Shown here: in pieces, positions 41,494 to 53,400 of the stretch | Numbering within the stretch: the first letter of the stretch is position 1 | How the letters are laid out: each line of letters starts with the position of its first letter | Origin: a virus | Strand: one strand, 5' to 3' | DNA: 64,000 nucleotides | IMG/VR virus record: IMGVR_UViG_3300002835_000097 | Location: 1-64,000 of that record | Made by a program: the position numbers and the translations under genes | The notes under the pieces: model-generated | Databases searched by the model: none | Told to the model about the DNA's origin: nothing | What the model saw: only the letters and a program-made list of their open reading frames with translations

Positions 41494-44400
41494 ATGGCAA
41501 CTTTTAATCTAACAGCACAGTTGAATCTTAAAGGTCCAACAAACGTTAAGCAAATAGCTGCTCAAATTAAAAAAGATCTTGGCGCTCTTAATGCAAATGT
41601 ACAATTTAAACTTGATCCGGCAGCATCAAAAAATGTTGCAGCATTATCGTCTTCTTTAAAAGTTTTGAATGCTAATTTTGCCTCAACTGTCAAATCAGCC
41701 AATGCTGCCACATCAGCAATAAAGGCTTTTGGTAATAGCGTAAATTCTGTTAAAATTAACAATGTCCCTCAACAAATTAATCAAACTTCATCAGCAATTG
41801 CTAAATTAAATAAAGTATCCTCATCAACATCTGGAGGATTGCAAAATGCCGCAACAGAGATGCAGGAATTCGGCAAGCAAGCTGGTTTAGCAGTTAGAAG
41901 ATTCGTTGCATTTAGTGCTGTTACAAGTGTTATATATGGAGTAACAAATAGTATAAATAATGGTATACAGGCTTTTATTGATTATGATAAAGAGCTTGTA
42001 AAATTACAACAGGTTACTGGAGAATCTGCTGCCGGATTATCCAAACTACAATCTCAAATTAGTAATTTAGCTGTAGAATTTGGTGTTAGTTCTAAAGAGC
42101 TAACTCAAGTAGCATCAACATTAGCTCAGGCTGGTTTAAGTGCCAGAGAAACTGAGAAAGCTTTAAAAGCCTTAGCACTTAGTAGTTTAGCTCCGTCATT
42201 TGATAATATGAATGAGACTGTGGAAGGTAGTATTGCTATAATGAGACAGTTTGGTATTAGTGCTGCTGATTTGGAGGCATCATTAGGTGCGGTTAATACC
42301 GTGGCAGCAAGGTTCGCAGTAGAATCTAGTGACATCATTACCGCCGTGCAAAGAACAGGTAGCGTATTCGCTACTGCGAGTAAAGGGGTAAGCGAAGGAA
42401 AAGACGCTTTAAATGAATTTATTTCGGTATTTACCAGTGTTAGAGCAACTACCCGTGAAAGCGCTGAAACTATTGCTACTGGATTACGAACAATATTTAC
42501 TCGTATCCAAAGAGGAACAACGATAGACGCCCTAAAAGAGTTTGGTGTTAACTTAACAGATGCTGAGGGTAAGTTCGTTGGAGCGTATAAGGCTGTCGAA
42601 TTGTTAAGTAAAGGATTAGGTAAAATAGACCCTAGAAGTTTGGACTTTTCAAGAATAGTTGAAGAACTTGGTGGATTTAGACAAATTGGTAAAGTTATTC
42701 CATTAATTCAACAATTTAGTGTGGCTCAACAGGCGTTAAAAGTTGCTCAACAAGGACAAGGTTCGCTAGCTAAAGATGCAGCAACAGCACAATTAAGTTT
42801 AGCTAATCAAATAAGTAAAGTTCGTGAAGAATTTTTCTCACTATTTCGTGAAATAGGTCAATCCAAAGGATTTCAAAGTTTAATCAGAGGAGCGTTGTCT
42901 CTAACTAGTGGTTTGATAAAAGTAGCAGATGCTGTTAAAGGAATTCTACCAGCATTAGCAGTACTTGCAGCATTTAAGGGATTTAAAGCATTAACAGAAT
43001 TTACTACAGGATTTGCCACAGGAGTTAAAAGAGGACCAGATGGTAAAGCTAATGGCGGAGTTATAAGAAAATTCGCACGAGGTGGTGTTGTTCCTGGTAC
43101 TGGTAGTGGAGATACTGTACCAGCAATGTTAGAGCCAGGAGAATTTGTTATACGTAAAAAAGCTGTTGAAACTATTGGTACTGATAGTCTTCATAGTATG
43201 AATAAGTATGGAAGTGGTGGAAGTATACGAGCAGGAAAATCAAATAGAAGAAAAAGATTTGGGGGTGGAGGTAAACTATATGACGATATTGATGTTCAAG
43301 AATATTCTAAGTCTAACAAGCAGTATGCTGGTAGGCTCAAAGCTTATGATGCAGATAGTATAAATTTATTGGTTGATCCAACACAAACACTAGTTAATAA
43401 ACGTTTTAAAAAACTAACTGGCGATTTAATTTATCCTAGTGAAAAAGGTAAATTTAAAGTCACATCCAGACTTGAAGGAATAGATGCTTTTGAAATTAAA
43501 GCATCAAAAAAAGAAAGAGAAGAGTATGCTAGTCAAGGAGGAAAAGGTCCGGCATATGCTAGTAATAGAGAGAAAGGCAAAAGAGCCAAAGATATAACTA
43601 TAGATTTTATAAGTGGACTTGGTAAAGAAAAATTAGCTAAAATTTTTATCGACGCTAATAAAGTAGATTACTATGGCAGACCAATGGCGGAAATTGGTGC
43701 TCTTAATAAAAAATTAGTAGGAGAGAATGTTGCAAAATATAGTGGAACTAAAAAAGGTCAAGACATTATTCAAGCAGATAAACTAGCAAATAGACTAGAG
43801 ATAATGAAGAAAAATTCAGGATTCGGCAATACTAATAAGTCATCATGGGATAGGGTTATTAAAGATGATTATATGTTTAACTATATGCCAGCAGGATCTA
43901 AGGATAGGTTTAACAGTTCAGGGAATATAATACAAGACGACTCCCGGCCATTAAAAACTATCTCTGATATTGGTTTTATTAAGAAAATGACAGAGACTAA
44001 AGGATTGGCTAAGTTCATGGTTGGAGGAAAAGTAGAAAGAAAAATTGGAGTAGTTGATACGGACGTACTAAGAGATGAGGCTAATGCGGCGATAGTTAGG
44101 CCAGCAATGGAAAAGCTTGGAATAACTGATGTTAGTGACTATACAACAAAACTTGGAGAATTGGCAGGCAATGCTAGAAAAAGTGGATCGCTATCTAGGT
44201 TTAGAGCTATTGCTGGAGCTGCTGGAAGTGGAAAAAGCAGTTTAGCAACCGGAAAGGGAGCTAATGATGATGCTACTTTAAGAAAAACAATTCGCTCTCA
44301 AATATTAACGCCTGAAGATATAGACAAAGTTAATGAAGTTATAGTATTAACATCGACAGCTAGTCAGACTAAATTAGATGCTTATTTAAAAGATGTTGAT

Positions 44401-47400
44401 AGAGCATATGTATTAAGCTCTAATAGCAGAGAGGAACAAGATAGAGTTAGGTCAAATAGAGAGAGCAGAGACATTACAGGAGAAGGATTGTATGGTCGTA
44501 AACCAGGAACCACAAGAGCAGCTGATATTGATTTTGGTCTGGAAGAAACCATATTACGAGATGAACTTGGCAAAAGAGCCACAGTATTAGGAAGAAAAAA
44601 AGATAGTTTCGGTTTAAGACGTAAAAGAGAAAGCGAACTACCAGAAATAGTTCAGGCTGGTGGATTTTATATGGGTGGTTTTGCCCCACCAACAAGAGGC
44701 CATAGAGGAGCTTTAGATACTTTATTAGAAAACATGTTAGCAAAGAACCCAAACTCTTCTTTAGAAGATATTCTTGTTAGTGTTGCTCCTGACCTTCCAA
44801 TGATTGTTGATAAAGAAGGCATAGACCACGCTGCACGATATGGTATTTTCCCATCAGACATAAGAACCTTATTTAGCCAAATGAATTTTGGAAATGCTAT
44901 GATTAGCACTCAAAGCCAGACGGGTGGTGGTTTACCAAAATTTATGGAAGTTACTGATGCTGGAGATAGAAGAAAATTCGCCAGATTAAAAGGAGCCATG
45001 GCAATAACTTCTGGTAAAGACGATAAAACATTGGGCAAATACCAAAGAGCAGGAATAGACGTTACAGATATTCCTAGAATAGAAGATATTAGTGCTACTG
45101 CAGTTAGAGACGCATTATTTAATGGTGACGATAAAACACTTACTAGTTTAATGAATCCTGATATAGCATCAATATTAATGGGCAATAGAGCACAATTACG
45201 TAATCGTAGCACTATGGTTCCTATGCTCATCGAAGAAATACAAAAGTTTGTTGATCAAGATAAAGTACGATCCAATGCTGAGGTTACAGAAATATTATCA
45301 AATGCTCCTGGTGGTCCATATGGTAATGTTAGTGCTGATCTAAAGAAAAATTATCCAGAAATAGCTGAGCAAGTTAAGCAGATAAGAGACAAAAGAGATA
45401 GAGTATCTAAAGGAGCATTCGGCTATAGAGCATTTAATATAATAAGCGCCCTATCTGCCAAATATCCAGAAACTTATGGGTTAGACCCATCAAGAAAATC
45501 CGCCGTATCTGCGCAACCATCAGACATAACCAGAGAGGCCATAGCAGCACAAATTTCAGAACAGATGGCTGGTGAGTTTGGTGGAGTTCCAACAGCTATG
45601 CCTTCTGGACTAGAAGAGGCAATACTAAAAAATGTAGAAAAAGCCACCCAGGTCAAAAAGTCTTCTGGAATATTACCAACACAAGGATCAGAGATTCTAA
45701 AAAGATTTGGAACTCAAAGATTACCAAATGATCCAAGTTTTGGCCCATTCTCAGGAAAAACAGTAAGAGATACAGCCGAAGGAGGAAAATTAAAATACTG
45801 GAATTCTGCTTTTAGACCAGAAACAAAAGAAGATAAGCTCGCTTACTATATTGCAACAAGAGACTATCTAATAGACAAATTTAATGAATCACAAGGAATT
45901 CAAAAGGCTACAGCTCTAGAAGATACAACTAATGCTGTGTTATCTTCCAAACAATTAGGATTAGTTGGATTAAATCCGCTAGGATATACTGGATTATTGG
46001 GTCCAGAGACTTGGAATCTTGGAGTCGATCCGTCTGGCCAAGAAAGATCAATAGACGCTTCAATAGTACAAAGAGGACTACCAACAGAATTCCAAAACGT
46101 TATTGATTATCTTAGTGGACAAACAGCAGAAATAGTACAAGGAGCATCAAAGCTTCTTGGTATTACTCCTAAAGAATTAACTAAAAAACAAAGAGAAACA
46201 TTAGGACAAGGAAATATTGAGGGTGCTTTACTAGAACAAATTTTTGGATCAGCAGATGCCACAATATTAGACGATGCATTAAGAACAAGACCAATTGACT
46301 TTCCAATGGGTATCGGACCTAAAGCAGCAAAAATATTTGGTATCGATCCTGATATTCCAACAGAAGTTAAAAGAACAATAGATAGTAATAGTAGAGGTAA
46401 AGCTGTTGAAGAATTTCAAAAATATTTTAGACAACAATACGGCATTCCTGATCCAGAAAAAGTAACAGCTTTTGCTGACGGCGGAGAAGTATATACTCCA
46501 CAACAACTAGTCTCATTAGCCAAATACAGAACAGGACCATTTCCTGGTGGTGGAACTGATAGCGAATTTATAAATAGATATTTAGAAGATAATGATTCTT
46601 TCATGGAATATCTTAAAACTTTCCATGCTGATCCTCCAAAGGCGTATGATGCCACAAAGAATGCTGCAAAAGATTTATTGGAAATGTTTACTAGCCAAGA
46701 ATCAATGAGTGGCTCAAAGCGTTCTGGTAAATTATATTCCACTGTTGCTGGTGGTAAATTAAAAACCATTTTAACTCAAATTAATAATCCTTTAAACTCT
46801 AATAAAGATATTTCTGATGCTATTGGTAAAAACTTTAATTTAAATGGCTCATTATTATCAACTAGTGAATCCCCGGATACAGCTAGTGTATTTCAGCCAG
46901 AAAATGGTTCTAGTGCAATGTTGAGTATCATTAGAAATAAAAATATTCCATCTATTGATGTTGATAAGGCAATATTTGATACCTCCACAGAAGAAGATAT
47001 TATAAAAGCATTATCAAAATATATAGACCCTGTCTCTGGAAAAAGCGGAGCAGATTTTCTAAGCAGAAGTCGATCAGCAACACGAATAGAAAAAGAATTC
47101 ATTCTCCCACAAACTTCAAAATTTAGAATAGATGATATTGATAGAATATTTAGTAAAGATCAAGAAGATAAATTATTAGGTGGAAATATTCGTCATATAG
47201 AAGGAATGAAAGTTCAGCAGTTTAAAGATGGAGGAATGGCATTTGGTAAAGAAAATGAATTTGAAAAAATAAGACAAAAAATATTAAATCAATATCCAGA
47301 TATTAATTTTAGAATTTCCAGACGAAAGAATGGTTTTGGATACAATATATTAGGCGGACTAAAACAAGAAAGTAGTAACATTGGTAATTATGCAGAATTT

Positions 47401-50400
47401 AAGCAAGCTGGTAATCTTTCTAAAATACAAGAAGTTGCCGATAATATGGCATCCTCTCTGCTATATGAATATGGTCCAAATATAGATCCGTCTCTTCTAA
47501 AGAAGATGCAGAATAAAAGAAAATTTGCAAATGGTGGGTCTGCGCAGGATACTGTACCAGCATTATTAACTCCTGGTGAATTTGTTGTTAATAAAAAAGC
47601 AGCAGAAAAAATAGGATATGGCAAGTTAGAAAAATTAAATAAAGCAGATAAAATACAAGGATACAATAAAGGAGGAATTGTAGGAGGAGTACAAAGATTT
47701 GCTTTAGGTGGAGGTGTAGATGGCTTTCTTTCTGGATTACAAAGCATAGCAAGTAATTTAGGAAGAACACAAAATATTACTAATAATCGCCCAAATTCAA
47801 TAGATACTAGTACAATAGCTGTAGACCCATCTATTCTGCAAGATACAAAAGCATTTGTGGACACTCTTTATGATGCCGGAGACGGCATGAAGTATTTAAA
47901 TCGTTTATTAAATGAAAATAAACAATTATCTATACAAGCAGTATTAGAAGCTGGTAATAAAGATCTAGAAAGATTAAAAATTAGTGGAGCATCTATTGAT
48001 AAAATTATAGAAGCTGAAAAGGCATTGTCTAATATTAGAAATAAAGGACTTATTGATGTTACTAATCGTCAATTTTTAGAGTCTGGATTTAAAGAAAGTT
48101 CAGTTGGTAAAAAATTAGGATCAGGAGCTACGCAACAAAAAATATTATCTTTAGCAGAAAAAGAAGAGCGACGATTAATAGATAAAAGAAAAAAGGCTAT
48201 AGAAGCTGATATAGTATCATCATCCAAACAACCAATATCTCCATCAGACTTAGCTGATCAGGTCGCCCAAGCTATATCTTCTGAATTAAATGATATTAAA
48301 ACGCAAGCATTTTCTAGAGCTACAGCAGCGGCTACAGGAACAAAAACTTCTACTGGCATAAAAGGGAATATAACAGAAAGTGAATTAAAAAATCTAAATA
48401 TAACTGGAAATGATATTCAAAAATATATTTCTGATTCTATGAGAGATAGAAAAACTCTCAGACAAATGGATCAGCAGTTAATAGCTATGAGAATGGAAGA
48501 GTATAAGAATGCTGGAACTGTTAGAGGTATTAGCGTTGCTTCTGCAGAGGAAGCTAAAAAATTAGCACAGGAAGAAGTTAGCAAACGAAGAGAAGCTATA
48601 AATGATCTGGCAAAAATGAGAGGAGAACGAGGTGTTGGAGCTGCTGGATTAATGGATACTAGAAATAGTCCTATTAATCGAGCATTTAGAGAAAGATACT
48701 TTACTGGAGATCTAGGAAAAAGTATGCAGAGAGGATTGGGCGACATTGGATTAGCGGCAGGATTAGTTGCTGGACAAGGAGACAACATAGCATCAGCATT
48801 ATTTGATACTAAAACCGATAAAGGCAAAATACAAGCGGCAGATACAGGCGCAAGAATCGATAAAGCAGCAACAACACTGTCTGTTGGTCTAACAACATCA
48901 GCACAATTAGCTGCTATAAATCCTATGTTAGGAGCTGCTGCTGCTATAGGCACAGCACTGTATGCTGGCGCTGATGCTGTATATGATTTCTCAGGCACTG
49001 CCAAAAAAGCAGCTCAAGAAATGGCAAGAGCTTTATTAAATGATAAATTATCTGCTGCTAGTGATAATCTATCAAATGCTTTGGAAAAATTAAGCAGAGA
49101 TGCTAATAACGTTGAACTTAGAGCAAAAACAGCATCAACCATTAAAAGCTTAACAGATACTGCCCTGGAAAGCACAGCAGATACAGGAATAACAGGAAAG
49201 AATAAAGCAGAGACGGAGCGTAATTGGTCAGATTTTGGCAGAGGAATATTGTTGGCCATTGGAGAAATTGGAGTTGGTATGAATCCATTCTACCAAGACA
49301 TGGACCCTGTAACGCTTGCAAAATCCAAACAAGGCTCTTATGGCATGGAAGAAGCAAGAGTTGATGCTCAAAAAGAAGCAGAAAATTTTCAAAAAATAGC
49401 TAATGCTGGATATACCGATCTAGAAAGGCTATATGCAAAAGGATTCACTAATGATCAAATTATGGATCCTACTAATGAAGCTGGAAATATAGTTAGAGAA
49501 TCTATAAAAGGCATGATTCTAGCTGATTCTGAAAAACGAGCTTTATATATGGCTGCCGGACCACAAGGTAAAGAAGCTATTGCTGGTACAGCAGCGCAAC
49601 AAGCATTTTTAGCTAATGATGAATTAGCAAAAGCTTCTCAAGAAGCTGCAAAATTAGCAAGAGCTATGGAAATTGCTGATAAAGCAGGACGAAGATTAGC
49701 AGCAAGTTTTGATAAAATAGCAGATATAGTAAATGAATCTGTTAATAGAATATCATTTGAGTCTGATGCTAGAGTAGAAGCGGCAAACCAATATGCATCA
49801 TCATTACGTGGAGAGTCCAGAGGTTCTGGTCCAAAACTAAGAGAAAGAAATATTTTAGAAAATCCCAATGCATATTCTGAAGCAGAATTTACTGCAGCAC
49901 TACAAAGTGCCACAGCAGGATTAAGTGACGGACTTAGAAAACAACTGATTGGCGGTGCTCAATTACAACAAAACATACCAAAAAATATAACAAAAAGCAT
50001 AGCAACTGTTTTAGACAAGAGCGCCGGCTCAGGAGTAGATGAACTTAAAAAAGCAGCAGTTGATACTGCTAAAAATGAAATAGAAAATAATGCTAATTTA
50101 TCTAGACAACAAAAAGATGAATTAAAACAAATAGCTACGGCCAGGATAGAAACTATAGCTAAAAAAGCTAAAGATAACAATGCCGATAATACTACGCAAG
50201 TATCAGAATTTAGAAAAGAACTAGAAGAAGGTACTAGTGTTTTAGGTGATTTTGGTAAAAAATTATTAGATTCTATAAAAGGTCTATCATCATTCAAAGA
50301 AGGAGCATTAGATAAATTTGCTAAGGGCTTGAATGAAGCTAGCAAAGCAGCTAAAGAATCTCAAAACTATTTTAGAAGATCAAGAGAAATCTCTAACGAA

Positions 50401-53400
50401 GGCAATATGAACCTAAGAGAAGTCTTGAGTGGATACGGTGAAACATATGATGAACAATTTAATAGAATTATGGGTGATGTTGGTGGTTTAGCAGGAGGTG
50501 AAACAACTGTTCAGGGAATTAAAAATAGACAAATAATGCTTGCTGAGCAAAGAGATACTCTACAGAATCAACAAAATACCCTTACAGATAAAGACGCTTT
50601 GCGTAACAATGTTGAACAGCTTAATAAATTAGATGATCAATTAAGAGATAATAGAGAAGCATTAGATATGCTTGCTAATAGTACAGAATTAGTAGATAAA
50701 GCTTTCAACAACTTGCAAAATACTGCAGAATTACAGAATAATCGACAAAATTTTGTTAATCAATTATTAACTAATACGCCAGAAGAAGCAGATAAACTTA
50801 ATCAAAGTTTTATTAGATTACAACGAAATCTTTCTGGAGGACTCAATAGTGCATATAATCAAAGAGACGCTAGAAAAGCATTTAATGAAACATTATTTAA
50901 GACCGGAAATGTAAGAGAAGCAACTCGCGCCGGAAATACTGTTCTTGCTAATCAAAGAAAAGAAACACTATCATTGATGCAGGATCCCGGATTCAGAGCT
51001 GCTCAAGAATTACAGATAAGAAATCAATATGCTCAGAACCGAGGAAGACCAGGAGTAGATGCTGATCAAGCAGTAGCAGAATATTTTCAAAAACAGCAAT
51101 TACAAGTAACCAAACAAATGGCGATAGAAAGTGGAATGATAAATAATCCACTTGTTCAACAGTCATTGGCTGTCCTAGAGGATCGCAAAGCAGATCCTGC
51201 TATGCAACAGGCTGCTGAAAGATATTTAGAAGCTGTTGGATTAAGAGCCGATGCTACAAAAGCACAAGGAGAACTGGCTTTATTAGAATCACAATCCATA
51301 CTAAAAAATTCTAATGATAATTTACGTATTAGTATTGATGATTTAAGAGCAAGCATCGAAGGAAATCTGAATAATGCTAATATAGGTATGGACGCTGCTG
51401 GTAACAGAATAGTTAATCCTGGGGTGGCTGTTCCTGCTCCTGCTGCGGCCAGATCATCTGGAGGATTAATATATGCTAGTAGTGGAAAGCTTATTGATTT
51501 TAAGCCTAAAGGTACCGACACTGTTCCTGCCATGTTAAGTCCTGGCGAATTTGTTATCAATTCTAAGTCTACACAAAAACATTTACCATTATTGAAAGCT
51601 ATTAATAGTGGAAATTATAGTAAGGGTGGAGTGGTTTATTTACAAAAGGGTGGTAAAGCAGGAACTAATATTGACGAAGATATAGATCTAAATAAAGATG
51701 GAACAATTACAGATGAAGAACGACAGATTTATCAACGTCGAAAAGAATTATATCTAACAAGATCATTTGGACAAATGGATTATAGACAAGCATATTTTAC
51801 TAGACCATTCGGATATAGTAAAGGAGGGCCAGTAAATTATTTAGCCAATGGTGGCGAAGTACAAAAAAGAAAAGAAGAAAGAATAGATGCTCAAAAAGAA
51901 TCATGGATGATGTCAGAAGCAGCCGGAAGAAGACCTGATGAGGTAGTTTCTAGAACATCATCTAGTTGGGCAGAATCTCAGGTAGGTAGTAATAAATGGC
52001 AAAGTATGACAGAAGAACAAAGACAATCAGAAACTAAAAAATATGAACCAGAATTTCAAAACAGATGGGATAATTATAATAATAGACAGAATGACGCACA
52101 ACTCAGAAGTGCTAACGATGCAGGATATGGCAGTATAAAGGAGGATCCTAACTCTGGTATTGTTGGGGTTAATTTTTATAATGAAGAAAAGAAAAGAGCT
52201 AAAGAAAGATTTGAAAAAGCTAGTGCGGCTGAAGCTGAAACGGAAGCATCAAATAATCAAATGACTCAAAGCTCTATGGAGCAACCAGCTCCAGTAGCAG
52301 TTCCTCTACCCGATATGACAAAAATACCTTGGGGCAGAGGAGCGGCAATAAAGATTGGACCAACACAAGAAACTATCAATGAGAGAAAAAAAATTAAATC
52401 TGAAGAGTCACGAAGACGATCATTATGGCTTAAAGGAAGCAAAGGAATAAGCTCAGAAGAAGAAACAGAATATGCAACTTTAAAATCTAATCAAATAAAA
52501 AGAGAGGTAGGCCCGTATACTGTAGAAAAAGATCGTAATATTTCTTCTTTAGTAAATAGTGCCTATCGTAAAGGTGCTCAGTCTAATGAGATAACATCAG
52601 AAGAAAGATCAGCCCTAAAAGAGTTAGGCTCTGATCCTAGAAATAGAGGAAGTTTACGAGCCCTATCATTTAGTGCTGCGTTGCCTCCAATAACTAGTAA
52701 CGGAGGAAAACCCGACCCTATTGATCCAGCAACTGTCGCTAGAATAAATCAGAGTGCAAGACCTGACATAGCCGATCCTGCAGTCTCTTCAGGTGTTCAA
52801 ACAGGAAATCCTTCAGAAGGAATGGTTAATCGTACAGCTAATAATAGAGCTTATGAGGCTAATCAGGCTAAAAAGAGAAAAATGGCTGGATTAGCATTAG
52901 GATTGTCAACAGAGGCTGATCAAGAAACAGCAGACCTTTTGGAACAAATACTTTTTGGTGGACCTATAGAGAGACCTATAGAGAATAATCCAGCAAGAGA
53001 AAAAAGACAAGCAGCTTTAACTACAAATATTATAAACCAAGCCTTAAATAAAAAAACACCAGATTATTCCATAGCCACCCCAACATCTGGTGATCAAACC
53101 ACTAAAACTGAACGACTAACCAAAGAATTTATTGGATCTTCAGCAAGCAGACGAGCATTTAATGCAGTTGCTAATAATGGCGGAACATTAGCAGAAGCCA
53201 ATGCAGCAGCTAAAAATGCCATACAATCACAGGCTGAAAGATCAAAAAGCATAGTGGAAAAAAGAAAAGACGAAGGTAAAAAAGTAATAGACTATTATGA
53301 ACAAAGACTAAATGAAGCCAGAGCAGACAACGACGGAGATGGACGACCAGACTTTTCAAACGAAGAAATAGACAAGAGAAAAAGAGAAAGAGATAGCGCA

